Positions 46,001 to 60,800 of a stretch of 64,000 nucleotides of DNA are shown piece after piece. The stretch covers positions 21,086,245 to 21,150,244 of the forward strand of contig OY848917.1 in the NCBI GenBank assembly GCA_963693285.1. The letters are read 5' to 3'. The translations under genes were made by a program, and so were the position numbers. The DNA comes from Xestospongia muta. Taxonomy: Eukaryota > Porifera > Demospongiae > Haplosclerida > Petrosiidae. How positions within the stretch are numbered: position 1 is the first letter of the stretch; the number at the start of each line of letters is the position of its first letter. The notes under the pieces are model-generated. The model was not told the DNA's origin, made no database searches, and worked only from the letters and a program-made list of their open reading frames with translations.

Positions 46001-48600
46001 TATAATAGGAGATATAGTATAAAATTGAATATAATTGGAAGCAAATCATTGCTGTAAAAAGATAACATAGTTAATAAAATTTGTAATGAAGGAGATATAT
46101 ATATAACTGTATTGAATGTGGTATTTTAAGGTAATATCAATATTTGTTAATAATTTAGTAATTGGTATTAAGTAATTTATTAATTAGCATTAGCCTAATA
46201 TGACAAAGTTACCATTAACCTTCCAGCTTTGTTAGCATTCTTAAATAATTTATAACTTATAGCATGTCCTGCATTACATATACTATAGTACTTACAAAAT
46301 CTATAAAGAGCAATTTAATAATGTTTCTGTTAGTGTTGCAATTAGTCTTTCAGTTTGATTAGAGACAACATCGCTATATGTAATCCACAACCAATGAAGA
46401 AGAAAAGCTGCCTATTAAATACAGACATTAGTATCTCACATGATATAAATAATGTTTAATTAATAATGTTTCGCTATATATAATCCACAACCATTCAAGA
46501 AGGAAAGCTGCCTATTGAATATTATATACTACAATGACAAGTATCTAGGAATGAATAAAAGAATGTACAACTGATACTGCTATCTATGATTGAATGAATG
46601 AATACTTATAAGATTGCTTATTAATTGGCACATTTTTTCTTTTGTAAGTGTAATACAACAGTCACAGCTAGTTCAATAGCTTTATATGTCTATAATGTAG
46701 ATTACAATTGCTACATAATCATAATTGGATATGGACATATTAGAAGATAATTCATATTATTGATTCTGTTAATTGTCATGTCAGTATTAATCAACCTTAC
46801 ATTAATTAAAAGGCTCTTATTCATTATCATCAGATATAGTATGGACACTTTCTGTTATTATTCTTTAAAATGTCAACATCATGTCACACTCTACTACTTT
46901 ACTATCATTCATAATAAGTGAATGTATATACTTTTAATACATCTTCTATGGTAGTAACTTGCAATAGATAATGCACTGTACAATGTTATATATTAATTTC
47001 TTTGATTAATACTTAGTCGTGCATTAATAGCATTTTTCAAACTTCATATAAATTTAGAATGTATAATTGATAATAGATATCTCCATTAGCTTCTTTATAT
47101 TTTGTATTATCTCATCACCTGTACCCAATTAATTCTATATACCTTCTCAGTATTAATTTAATATTGAATTGTTTACAAGATGTACTTCATGTGATAAATA
47201 ATATTGTAGTTGATAACTGTAGTTGATACAGATATTACTAATCCTTTGAGCTTAGACTTCTTACTGATCTCCCATACTGGTATTCTAATTATTGCTGCCA
47301 ATGATATTAGTTTAATATGATAAATCAATACAGTATTCATATTAAGATTGGTATTCTCATCAACATAAAATAATGATACACTCCTGAATATATATTATGA
47401 ATATATATTCCATCACATTAATTGATTATATACTACATTATTGTTTAAGACATCAACTAAAAAGTTAATGCATTCCATCAGTAAACATGTGATCAAAATG
47501 ACATCTTTTAAACATGTGATACACACTTAAATGATAGGAAATAGAAGGGAATATTAGCACACCTTATAACATTCATATCTAACAATTCACTACCTACATT
47601 CTTCACATGGCCCCAAGTTTATGCACATTCTATTCAGTAATGACACACAATAAACATGACATGATATTCTTTACATCACATTCTAAACTACTAGTTTAGT
47701 GCACACTATAACACTTTAGTCTTCTATTTTAAAAGGTTGATTAATTCATATATGTTTATTGGATACAAATTGTCCTTGTAAACATAAGACACTTTAGGAT
47801 GATAATGATATGTCTATGGATGATATTGGAGATCTTGTCATACTTATATACAAACCATAATCAATGAGTAAAGCATGACTGATAAATATTACAGGTCTTA
47901 ATTCAACTGTTTCACTAATTCTCTCTCTTCCCCTTGACAGAGATCATTCAAATACCATTTATTTTACTCATTGACCACACCCTAAATCAACCCCAGTGGA
48001 CACTGTCGAAATTTTTAAGTACAATTATTACATGCTGGAATATGATTGTGTTATATAATTTGTTATCGTTTGCAAGTCTTATTTTACAATATTACAGTCA
48101 TATTATCAATACATATAAACTGTTGGATTTTTATTCAAAAAAATAAATTACAAATACACAATGTGAAAATTTACAATGTTAATACAATGATATAAGATAG
48201 TTTACAATCATGACAAATGGAATTGTAATATATACAAAGTATAAAAGACAATAGTATTAATAATGTATATATAACAACGCATGGACAAAAATGTTACAAT
48301 TGTTGTAAAAAATATGTAATACATCATGTATATGTCCAACACCTAAAAAATACATGGCACATTATGATAGCTACATTTATGATTGTAATTACACTAAAAA
48401 TTAATACATTTCCATCATAAAAACAATGAATGTATTCAATATATTTTTTCTGTGCATGTCATTTATTATCTTCTATTAATTTCTTTTTTAATAAAATGTG
48501 AAAATTTGTGAAACATGAGATCTGTACCACTTAATTGTCTATCAATATTACAGCATAAAATTACACAAACCTACTTCTATTTTCAGCAAAAATCAAATAT
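46001..48600. other. Non-coding, very AT-rich stretch
   Basis: No gene recognised. A short duplication is visible: atataatccacaaccaatgaag (about 46376) and atataatccacaaccattca (about 46477), each followed by aagctgcctatt. An open frame at 47934-48146 has no recognisable motif. Confidence 0.5.
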
Positions 48601-48601
48601 G

Positions 48602-48629
48602 ACATAGTGTTGTGTATACAACACTATGT
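48602..48629. repeat. Short perfect hairpin
   Basis: acatagtgttg and caacactatgt, 11 bp arms with a 6 nt loop, just before the transporter relic. Confidence 0.7.
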
Positions 48630-49330
48630 ATCCAACAAAGCTGAAAGTAGAACTAGAAGATATTGAGACAGTAGTACAGTTGATTACTATTTTGGTATGT
48701 TTAGGAGGTATTACCATAGCTTGGGAAATACCACTTCTTATCTCCATTCAAGTTGAGTCTTCATGTGAATTTCTCAAATATCTCAATTCTCTTTTGCCAG
48801 ATAATATCAATTAGTAGAACAATTCTCACTTTGCTTTATCAGTTTCTGATCTATTCATGTTTTTACAAATACATTCCTAGTATGCTGCTTATAGTTGGGT
48901 TTGGCTTGATACTTGTTTATGAATCTTCTTCATCCATTTTTGATACTTTATTAGTATGGTATTATGAAACATATTTGATTCTTGCACATTGAATAGTATA
49001 TCCAATAGTACTACTGATATATTAGTGACTGGTAATTACTGGATCCTTGTACTAGTTGTAATTCACAGCTTTGGTTATATTATCATCTATATGTCATCAA
49101 TGGAATTTATTATAGCACAATTTCCTATGAATATGAGAGGATTTATGATTGAGCTATGGTTTACTACCTTAAAGCTCTGTTTTTATTAATTTATTTATTC
49201 AACATATACTTCTATGTTCCATTTCATTACTTAAAGTCAGCTCCTCTTTTAGATGTGATTCCTGGCTAAGAGTGTCCTTATTATATGACTGTACTGTTAT
49301 ATTTCTAGTGCTAGCTAAATATTAGAAGTT
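48620..49330 (+). pseudogene. POT/SLC15-like transporter C-terminal fragment, frameshifted
   Basis: Three overlapping frames carry successive membrane segments: 48626-48814 (KLKVELEDIETVVQ then a hydrophobic helix, ending YLNSLLPDNIN), about 48815-48990 (IPSMLLIVGFGLILVYES...), and 48989-49189 (STTDILVTGNYWILVLVVIH, MSSMEFIIAQFPMNMRGFMI, ELWF). The motif E-F-x2-A-Q-x-P-x2-M-R-G is characteristic of the late helices of proton-coupled oligopeptide transporters. At least two frameshifts and a stop break the gene, and the N-terminal two thirds were not found. Confidence 0.6.
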
Positions 49331-50920
49331 ATACATATGTGAAAATATCATTTGTATATGTCAAGTAGCTGAAGATCATTATGAGAAATATGTACAACAG
49401 GACAGACTATATATATTTATATATATGTCTTCTGACAAAGCAAGTAATCCTTAATCACTTATATGTGCCATGTTCTAAAATCTTATTAATGTTATTGTAT
49501 TATTAAATATAATCATCACTGTTATGAATTGCTATAATTGTAAAAAATAAATAGCAATCGCAATCTCCACTTCAATTTCTACATTGATCAGTGATGATAT
49601 AAACCAGCTAAAATAATTGCTAACTGTATTCAAAGAGGAACTAAATAAAGCACAGAGCTTTTATAGTGTGAAATAATCATTATATGTTTGGGCTATGTAG
49701 TAATAACACATTGTAACAGTACTTTGCTCACATTGTTTGGGCTCTGGGTAATGTTGTATATCATACAAATATTGTTGGACCCATTTAGTTACTTGAGCTT
49801 TGTAATTTTTCATTGCAAGGATTTGAGTTTTATCGAAATAGCTTGATTATCCTGTTTGACAGTAGTCAGGTTTTTCAATGTAGGTCATGGTGCCAAGTCC
49901 TTAAACTCAACAATTGAGTCCAGAGTTCCCTCTCTGTTTCTTGTTGCTGTCTCATCCATTATTCTTTCTCTTTCTATGCTTAAAACCAAAGTTGAGACTG
50001 TGGTTGTATCTCCTTTTGAGTCTCCTGCATCTTCACAATCAACTACAAATGCTGCATTGTGTCTACCACTCTCTTCTCGGCCTTTGGGTTATCCATGAGC
50101 AATTCCTCAAACAGCTAGTCTTTGCTTTCCATGAGACCCAATGTATCATTTGTACTGTATAACCAATGTACTGCTGACCATGTTACCAATATTAAAGAAT
50201 TTGATTATGATGATTGCACAAGATTTTGACATGCATAGTGTAAAAGGTTCCAGAAAGTAATAGAACATATAGCAAATTTTCACTGGTATGTAGTGGATCA
50301 ATTTTCTAATGTATTATTATAAATGAACACTTACTTTATATATATATATATATATGTATATCATAAGTGATTATATTTCCAAGGTGAGGTCATAACTGGA
50401 TGTATAGTCACAACTAGACCTACATGTAATTTTTGCATCACTAAACATGTATGAGTCTAGTGACATATCAAATTTATATATTTGGTAAAACTTGTGGTTT
50501 TGCTCAGGACAGAGATAGTGGTAATTATCAAGCTTATGACTACCCAAGATCAAAGTAATGTTGAATTCCACCATTGTGCATTATCTGTAGCATACTAGAG
50601 GTGATATTTGATGTGTGCTACCTTTAAAACCACAAAAATATTCCACTGACATCACATGTGACTGTACACAAGTCTACAACTCTGTTATTATTGAGTTGGA
50701 TGAGATCCAGTAAATGTATCCTCACAACTAAAAAAATCGAAATGTAAAACAAAAAGGCCATTAAATTTAGTACAAAATGGACAACACCAAGATTGTGTAA
50801 TATGGTAACAAATTGAGATTCACAGTTATGTTGGTCAATGTGTTGTATGCAGTTGTAGTATAAATCAATAGGATAATTTTTTTAATTATAAATTTGTTAC
50901 AATTCCAAAGTTTGATTGTA
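49331..50920. other. Mostly non-coding, with one coding-like piece
   Basis: At 49880-50220 the plus strand has a Ser/Leu-rich frame (SLNSTIESRVPSLFLVAVSS ... SSRPLGYP, stop at 50096) whose sense continues after the stop (AIPQTASLCFP). It may be a decayed gene tail of unknown identity. A TA run lies at 50336-50356. Nothing else recognised. Confidence 0.35.
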
Positions 50921-50924
50921 CTAA

Positions 50925-51029
50925 GTATGATATGGTCATCAATGATATCAGTGACTTAATGAGGTTATATCATATTTTATGTATGATATGATCATCAATT
51001 ATATAAGTAACCTAAGGAGGTTATATAAT
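50925..51029. repeat. Dispersed ~55 bp repeat pair, site 1
   Basis: Two diverged units, 50925-50980 and 50981-51029, built on gtatgatatg(g/a)tcatcaat followed by gtgacttaatgaggttatat. Confidence 0.85.
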
Positions 51030-51504
51030 TAGTTTCATTAACGCAAATTGTATGAGGATTGCCTTTCACTGTAAGTACTCACAATATTATAATGACAATG
51101 GCATTGCAATATTAGGCTGTTAGAAGCATTGATATTGAAGGATATCATTACTGTTCTTCTAATATAGTACTAGGATAAAGAATGCATTATATAATTACAT
51201 AGTTAGAGTGATTTTATATTGATGCTGTAGAAAGTAATGAAAGTTAAACAAATGGGACCTTAAGTGATGTATTTCTTGAAATTCTTTTTTAAACTAGCGA
51301 TTCAAGCCATTCTCTTTTTTAGAGATGGAATTAGTGAAGGACAGTTTGATGCAGTGAGTTTTAAAATAATTTTTGATACACTGTAAATAGACAAAATTAA
51401 TTGTTCTTTAACATCAGTGTTTAGTTACAATGCTATGAGAAGACAACAAAGTGTTGTATTCAGGTTAATATGTGTTGCCTAATAATATTTCTAAATGTTC
51501 AAAA

Positions 51505-51609
51505 GTATGACATGATCATCAATTATATAGGTGACTTAATGAGATTATATCATATTTTAAGTATAATATGATCATCAATGATATAAGTAACTTAATGAGG
51601 TTATATCAG
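51505..51609. repeat. Dispersed ~55 bp repeat pair, site 2
   Basis: Two units, 51505-51560 and 51561-51609, same family and same order as 50925-51029, so the dimer itself was duplicated. Confidence 0.85.
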
Positions 51610-51888
51610 AAAATAATTTAGTCAGTGGAACAAGAATCATTGAGATAATAAATGACTTTACTAGATTATTAACATATTTTAAGTTATTACATCCAAGACA
51701 ATTGCAGTAAAATCTATCTAATGGTCATCTTTCGATATACACTCCTCCCTGGTACCCTCCCACTTTTAATAATATTATCATTACAAAAAATTATTTGCAG
51801 CAAGAAGGGAAGTTACATAATAATATTTGTATTATGTAAAAAAATGTTTCAAACTATAAGCACTAGTAGTAGATACAGGGTAGTTTAG

Positions 51889-54800
51889 TTATTGATGTCT
51901 GGGGAGACCTAGATGGTCACGTATTTCATTAGCTTTTGCTAAGTTGTCAACGATCCTTCCCTCAAGAGTAGAGATCATTGTCTTCCAGGTAACAGACGAT
52001 GGCTGAGAAGTCAACCAGGTGTTGATTACCTGAATGAGTTTAAATTTATTATCTTCTGGCCTATTTTGTAAACCATTCAAAACATCGTTGGAAACTTTTA
52101 AAGCCTTGCCAATGACATACCACTGGTCGTTGATGTCAGCTAATAACTCGAGTAGATTGTGTTCATCAGGGGTAGCATTTAAAATATCTAGAGAACCTGC
52201 ATAAAAAATAAAAATTTAAACACAGTAGCTAGAAGTCATTTATTAGTATTTTTGTTCTTACATATACAGTATCCATTAGCTTGTATAGCTGATAATCTTA
52301 AATAAGCTGACATTTAAAAGTACATGTAACAACAAAGAAAATCCTGTGTAAGTTTTATATAATTATTTATAATACTTTAATGTATGCATATATAAATTTA
52401 ATAATAAATTACACATGTATAGATGGTTTAACAAGTAAGACTGATGTATACTATCTTATCTAAACTTTCAGACACTAATAAGAGATATTATTTAATAAAA
52501 GAAGGAACCACTAACACTATATACAAACCTTTAAAAAGGAGTTTCTCAGATATCCTTTCAATATCACGCTCATTTAATGAAGGATAAGCAAGATCCTATA
52601 ACAGAATGTGGTATAAATATGATCCAGTACAAAATGCATTGTAAATAAGATCCAGTACAGAATGTGGTATAAGTATTGTGCTATACAGAATGTGGTATAA
52701 ATATGATCCAGTACAAAATGTGGTAAAGTATGATGCAGTACAGAATGTATGATGCATGACCTTACATTTATTGTATGATCAAACTAACATATACTTACCA
52801 AAGGATTACGTCCAGCAAACACACTAAGTTGACTACAACGTTCCTTTACTGACATGTGACTTAATAATAAGGGTGATGATGAGAAAAAAGAACATCTTTC
52901 TACTATGTGTTGAAGGTGGTCTTCTCTAAGTGACAATTCAGCACTGAAAAGTGCTTTTGTGACTGAAGGAGCAATGCAAAGAAAAGGATCATGAGATCCC
53001 ACAATCTCTTCAATGTTTATCGTCTTGTTGTCTCCATCATCTGTAACATTACCTTTTGCAAGCACTGATCGAGCAACATTTTTGATGTTATAAAGTGTCC
53101 GTTCTTGGACAGGAAGACTGCGAGCTTTCCCTGTGTCACTAGGGGAAATGAGGTACTCCTCACATTCAAATGAGTGCATCTGACTCTTCAATGTTAATAC
53201 TGTCTTAATAACATTGTTGAAAACATTGTGACTATTTTCAATGTCATTCATTGATGTAAGCACTGTAACACAACGATAGTGCTCTGTTACTTCGACAATA
53301 ACTTCAACTTTATCATCGTCATTCTTCCAATAAATGCCATTTGTCCATACATCACAACGACGGGCTAACATTAGGATTTGTGGATCACTAGCAAATTCTC
53401 CAGCTCTATTATAACGTGGAAAACAAAAAACGTAGGAAAGGCTAAAAAGGAGAAGATGAAGAAATCGTGTTGAGAGGAATTGGTTGTGATCAGGACACCA
53501 GAGGCACCATCCCAACCCATTTTCTATTTCAATATATGCAGGGGGCTCAGTATTAATGAGGGATGGAAAAAATAATAGCTCATCTGATGGGAGAGGAATC
53601 AAAGCTGATATATTGGTTTTGAACATTTGTAGCGTATTAGATTCTAAAACATGACAGAACTGAAGACTTTTAAGGAATCCAATTAACATGTGAATATCGT
53701 GCTTTGGAAATAATTTTTCCAGAACAGATGTAGGCACAATGCCAGTATTACTAGCAATATCTCGATGGGCATGTTTGATTTCCTTTGGAGCAAAAAGGAC
53801 ACCATTGACTTCACTGAGAAGAGCAGCTCTGTCAATAACTACCCAACTTTGAGCATCATCCTCATTTTTAATGAATAAAATGAGACCTTTGTCACTTAAA
53901 GTGGTTAGGAATTGCAACAACACTAACCTTTCTGAAGGAAGCGAAGGGTCATCACGTTCTCTTAATATGATACATAGCTCCTTTAGGCTAATAGCTATAA
54001 TATTCTTTTTGCTTCGAAGCAATTGCAAGAACGAGAATTGAACATGGCAATAGAAACTAATTTTATCAGATCGATCAAGTATAGCTTTGCAGCTATAAGA
54101 AAGCATAGCAACGAACTCTTTGACACCTTTTCCTCCAGGATGATGACATTCCATAGGTAAAAACCCATGAAAGTCTTGTGAATGATCAGCTTTTTCAGCA
54201 ACTTCAGCAACTACTTTTGAAATTTCCTCACAACCATCAGTCATCTCATCAAGTCGACTTCCAATGACAAGTATTTGAGATGGCCTTGAGCTTGATAAAT
54301 GAAGACAGGCATTCTTTATAAAATTAAACCAGTAATATAGATCACACTTAATCGTGTGGAGATTGTTGGTCATCTTAGAAAGTATCGCAAAAACAGCAGG
54401 CGTGTTTAGCATGAGATTTTCGAGAATTGCTGCATGACTACTGTAATACTCCTCGTGGCCTGCAAGATCATAAAGGACAATGTTTCCCACTTCATGACTT
54501 GAAAAGGTATGTGCATTAATCCCAGCAGTAAGTAAATCTACTGGAATAGGATCAGATGTGTCAAACTTGTAGTTAGGTGGCTTCATAGCTCGTTCCATAA
54601 TGACTGCTGCAAGTGAACTTTTACCGGCACCAGTGTTACCACAAAAAAAGACTTTGCTGTAAGATTCTACAGGAAAGTCTTTTCGACATTGTTCAAATGG
54701 CTCAAACATCTTTAAAATACTGAAGCGAGTTTCATTGTCACGATAAACAAGTTCCATCGCTGTTTGATCACATTGGTTCCTAGCCATTGGGTTGACCTTT

Positions 54801-57800
54801 CCAGATGACAAAAGGGATTTCACTACATCACCATAACAACCCTGGCAAGCAGCATGAAGGGGTGTATAACCAAACTAAAAAATAAAATGTATTTCCAGTA
54901 AACTGTAGTAATTGACATTCTATTTATTTCAGATTAAAACATGAAAATTAGAATTACTTCAATTATACCTAAATTTGAAAGCATTTTGTATGTATTTTAG
55001 CAAGTTAATTATCATGTCACAAATCAACAATAAGAATTTTGTACCAAGTAAAACATTGATTGAATATTTTTGAAGGAATGATAATTAGACATTTTGAAAA
55101 AGGCTCAACTCATCCATATATTCTTAATATACAAACATCTAAGCCTGCATTTAAAGAGACTTTGTTCTACTTTACTTTCTAATGGAAGTGTATCTACAGT
55201 GAGTGAAACTGACTGAAATCAGAACTAATTTTTCAGAAAAGCTCTAAAAACATATCTAATCAATTGTGCACCTACTTTCTATAATAGTGTTTTGAGTAAG
55301 TTGGTTAAAATGTTTTAGGACATAATATATGTTGTATATTAATTTTATTTAATGAATAAACCATAAATGCATGTCACAACTTACATAATCAGCAATGTCA
55401 GGGTTAGCACCATTATTAAGAAGAAGCTGAACACATTCATTATTGCCTTCCTTAGATGCAATGTACAAAGCAGTTTGGCCATCCTATGTAAATGTAAAAG
55501 CACAAATAACAAATGATTGTTAGTGTATATATAAATGACAATTTTTTCAATACAACACTGACTTTTCCTTCTAACTACAGAAATTATGAGAGAGAAGTTC
55601 TTTAATATAATAACAATATTTGACTACTTTCTTTAGGAAAAACCATTAATGTTGTGAACTGTCAGACATTGTTGATACAGATTAGATGATAATTGTCTAA
55701 ATGAGTCATAGTCTTCATAATTGGGCTGTCGTGTGCTTACATAATGACCACAGTTCAGTCAAACTATAACTTGTGGCAGAGGTTGTTTGCTGTAACATGT
55801 TAAAGTTGATATGATATAAATGAGTTCAAAGTGTCAACAAACTGCTTCAACTTATTAAATGACTGTATCAGATATAGCATAGCACTGTATCATATACAAC
55901 AAGGCTGTCACATCACTTTGAACTTACATAGTAATCACATAAGCCACAAACACATTTTAATTATTTTAATACAACAGATCTAATCGATTGTGTCTTACTT
56001 TCTATGATAATGTTTAAGTAAGCCAGTTAAAATGTTTTAGGACATAATATATGTTATACATTAATTTTATCTCATTTAATGAATAAACCATAAATGCATA
56101 TCACAACTTACATAATCAGCAATGTCAGGGTTAGCACCATTATTAAGAAGAAGCTGAAGATATTCATTATTCCCTTTCATAGATGCAATGTACAAAGCAG
56201 TTTGGCCACTCTATGTAAATGTAAAAGGACAAACAACAAATGATTGTTAGTGTATATATAAATGATAAAAAAATTTAATAAAATGCTACATTTTTTCTTC
56301 TAACTACAGAAATTATGAGAGAGAAGTTCTTTAATATAATAACAATATTAGACTACTTATTAATAATTCATCAGAAAAAACTTTTAATGTAGTGAACTTT
56401 CCGACATTATTGATACAGATTAGATGATAATTGTCCAAATGAGTCATAGTCTTCATAATTGGACTGACATGTGCTTACATAATAGCCACAGTTGAGTCAA
56501 ACTATAAGTATTACTAAGTAACAGAGGTTGTTTGATGTAACATGTTAAAGTTGATATGATACAAAGGAGTTCAAAGTGTCAACAAACTGCTTCAACTTAT
56601 TAAATGACTTTATCAGATACAACAAGGCTGTCACATCACTTTGAACTTACATGGTAATCACATAAGCCACAAACACATTTTAATTATTTTAATACAACAG
56701 ATCTAATCAATTGTGTCTTACTTTCTATGATAATGTTTTGAGTAAGCCAGTTAAAATGTTTTAGGACATAATATATGTGTAATGCAGTTGACTTAAGACC
56801 TTACCTTTGTTTATTGTTATACAGACTGACCTGTTAATTAGTGTTAATGTGCTAATTTGACCTTATCATATTTAGTCTATACTTCTTTGTTGTCTGGTTA
56901 CCTTGCTCTTGTTTATTGTTCTTTTATATTGTTCTTTGTTTGTAAACTTTATTTAAGTTCTGTATTTTGCTATGTGTGGTGTGTGTTAAGTCAAAGTTGA
57001 GAACACGGAACTCTCTGTTGGTACAGTCGTTGCATTACATTGGCGCAGTGGGTAGGATCTACTTCTGGAATTATGGCAGCTCGACCATTAGTCCTACCGG
57101 AGCCTTTCACAGGAGAAGGCAGTTGGGATCAGCGGATTGCTCATTTTGAGAATGTTGCTGCAGTCAACGCTTGGGATGATGCAGCCAAGCTCCTGTGGCT
57201 CAGAGCCAGACTAACTAAGAGAGCTCAAACCGCATATCAAAAGTTCACAGAAGAAGCGAGAGCTAGTTATGAACAATCTAAGACAGCTCTGCAAGAAAGA
57301 TTCGAACCAAAATGCAAACGAGAATTGTACCAGGCAGAGTTCCAGACACGAAGGAAGCAGAGGACAGAGGGTTGGGCCGATTATGCTGAAGACCTAAGAT
57401 CTTAGTCGATAAAGCATTCCCTGACTTGCAAGAAGACGCTAGAGATCTACTAGCAATAAATCACTTCCTAAACCAACTAGATAATCCACAGGTTGCTTTT
57501 AGTGTGAAGCAGTCGCGCCCACGGAAGTTAGACGAGGCAGTAGCTGCTACTCTCGAGATGGAGTCATTTGCCCCACCTAAAGCGGCTCGAGTGGCACAGA
57601 TAAAACAAGATGATAACCCCGTGTCATCGGTTACAAAAGACTCCTCCGATGCCATTATGTCCATGATGAAGCAGATGATGGAGAGAGTGGAGAAACTCGA
57701 ACAAAATCTATCGTTTGGTAGTAGCAGCAGAGATCGTAATACAAGACGAGCCCCTCCCACCCAGGAGCAAAACGCTCTCCACCTTCGACGTAATTTGTAG

Positions 57801-60800
57801 AAAATGCGGAAGGAAAGGTCATTATGCTCGGGGGTGTGCAGTTCGACGACCTGGTAACCAGCAAGGAAACGAGACACCTTTGCAGCTGTGAGTCGAGCTA
57901 GCAAGGGTTACCACCAAGAGACTCAACAGTACATACAAGTATCTCCAATTACTTCAACTTCAACTTATAAAATTACTGCAACCATTTATAACTTACCTGT
58001 TTCTTTTAATTTAGACACTGGCTCAGCTGTTACTCGGATTAGAAGAGATATCTGGGAGGTAGTACAACCTTCAGACTGTCAGTTGATACCTTGGACTGGG
58101 CCACGACTGGTTGGAGTCGAGGGAACGCCACTTCATGTCCATGGGTATGCCAACATTTCTGTCAAATTAGAAAAAGATACGTTTCACATGAGGATAATAA
58201 TCGTTGATTCTCTTACCACTGAGGCAATCATGGGAATGGATTTCTTGGAAGAAAATGACTGCACTATTGACATCGCAAAGAAGTGTCTTTGTTTCCCAAG
58301 AACGAGAATGTCCATTCCATTTTGTAGAGTAAAAGAAGTTGCTCAAGTCGATGTGACGCTGGATACATCAATTCAGGTTCCCCCCATGAGTGAAATTGAA
58401 GTCATGGCAAAAGTTGAAAGTAGTGGAAACACTGGCACCTGGCTACTTGAAGGAAAGAGCTCAAAGGGACTTTCAGTACAGGTAGCCAATGCTCTGGTAT
58501 GCCCTTCTTCACAGCGCGTTCCAGTTCGTCTATTGAACCCTAACTCGGAATTAGCTACAGTACATAAGAATACTCGAATAGCTACTCCGGAGCCATCGCA
58601 GGAGCAAACTGATGAATCAGCAACAGAAATTTCAGTTATTCAATCAGAAGATCTCCCAGAAGACAAAAAGCAAATGCTATGGGGTATTGTTGAAAGGTGT
58701 GGAGAGGATCTGAGTGAAGAACAAAAGAAGACCTTTTATCTCCTACTTATTGCCTACAATGATGTATTTGCTATGTCTAAACAAGATGTTGGAAGAACGA
58801 AGGTACTGAAACACTCCATATCTGTTGGAAATGCTCCACCTATCCGACAAGCTCCACGGCGTATGCCAGTATATAGAAGGGACGAGGTACAAAAGTTGTT
58901 ACAAGGAATGCTTCAAGATGACATCATACAGCCATCAAATAGCCCATGGGCGTCACCAATTGTTCTGGTCCGAAAGAAAGATGGAAGTATTCAAATGTGT
59001 GTTGACTACAGAAAGCTCAATGCTGTCACTCGAAAAGATGCCTATCCATTACCTCGCATTGATGATACATTGGATACCTTGTCAGGATCAAAGTGGTTTA
59101 GCACATTGGATCTAATTAGTGGATATTGGCAGGTAGAAGTGAACAAAGAGGATCGAGAAAAGACAGCTTTTTGCACTCACGAGGGACTTTTTGAGTTTAA
59201 AGTAATGCCATTTGGGTTGTGTAATGCTCCAGCTACATTCCAGAGACTAATGAATTTGGTACTGGCTGGTTTACAGTGGTCTAGTTGCTTAGTCTACCTG
59301 GATGACATCATTATTTTGGGTCGAGACTTTGAGGAGCATCTGGAACGAACCCGAGCAGTACTAGAAAGGTTAAGAAAAGCTGGATTGAAGCTACAACCAG
59401 CCAAATGTGACTTCTTCAAACAAGAAGTCCGGTATCTTGGGCACATAGTCTCCAAAAATGGAATTGCTACTGATCCATCAAAACAGAGAAGATAACAAAT
59501 TGGCCAACTCCTTCCTCTAAGAAGGAAGCTCAACAATTTTTAGGTCTTGCTGGGTATTACCGAAGATTCATCAAAGATTTTGCAACTATCGCCAAACCTT
59601 TGCACAAGTTAGCAGAGAGATCTGCTGCTTTCAATTGGACAAGAGAATGTGAACAGTCGTTTTTACAACTATAGGAAAAGCTGACCTCATCCCCTGTACT
59701 GGCATTTCCTAACTTCAACTGAACTTTCGTTCTAGACACTGATGCTAGTAATACCGGTATTGGTGCTGTCCTATCTCAGATGCAAGAGGACGGAAGTGAG
59801 AAAGTTATTGCGTATGCTAGTCGATTACTAGGCAAACATGAGAAACGGTATTGTGTAACCAGGAGAGAATTGTTAGCTGTTGTTCATTTTATTCATCTTT
59901 TCCGCCCTTATTTGCTAGGTAAAGAGTTTATATTAAGGACTGATCATGGGTCACTTACCTGGCTGACAAATTTCAGAGAACCAGAAGGACAACTAGCCCG
60001 TTGGCTAGAGAGGTTGCAAGAATATAACTTCAAGGTCATCCATAGACGAGGAAAAAAGCATAGTAATGCTGATGCACTATCAAGAATGGCTTGTCAACAG
60101 TGTGGACGAGAGAGCCACGATCACTCAGTAATTGAATCAATTCAAACAATTGGGACAGTGCAGCTGGTTGGTGATAGAACTACTGCAGAGTTATATAAAT
60201 TGCAATTGGATGATCCAGTGGTGGGAGCAATACTGAGAGCCAAAGAAATTGGAAAGAGACCACCCGACCAGTCGGTAAATGACAATCCAAAAAGTCGTAG
60301 ATTGCTTCAACTATGGGATCAATTGGTGTTAAATGAAAAGTTGCTATTTAGAAAATTCGAAAGTCAAGATGGAACTTTATCCCATTTACAGTTGGTAGTT
60401 CCTGAGAAGTTACAGAAGGAAGTATTGAACGAATTACATGGAGGTGAACTAAGTGGACATTTAGGAGAGGAAAAGACTCTTAGTCGTTTAAAAGAGAGAT
60501 TTTACTGGCCTGGTCATTGGAATGATGTAAGGGATTGGTGTAATACGTGTCCTACTTGTGCCACAAAGAAGTTTACAGGAATGAAGCATCGAGCACCACT
60601 TCAAACAATTAAGTCTGGATACCCTATGCAAGTAGTAGCTGTGGATATACTTGGCCCTTTACCAGAAAGTGATGGTGGCAACAGATACATATTAGTAGCC
60701 GGAGACTACTTCACAAAATGGATGGAAGCCTATGCCATTCCCAACCAGGAAGCTAAAACAGTAGCAGAGAGGCTAGTGAATGAGTTATTTTGTCGATTTT

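Noticed and set aside
47934..48146. Plus-strand hydrophobic 70-codon frame
   Set aside because: Composition is typical of random AT-rich DNA, and no motif links it to the transporter relic downstream.
57040..57072. Gag start at 57040
   Set aside because: That start would be TTG inside the primer binding site; the first ATG at 57073 (MAARPLVLPEPF) fits Gag better.
57461..57904. Minus-strand 147-codon frame
   Set aside because: Antisense shadow of the gypsy Gag region.
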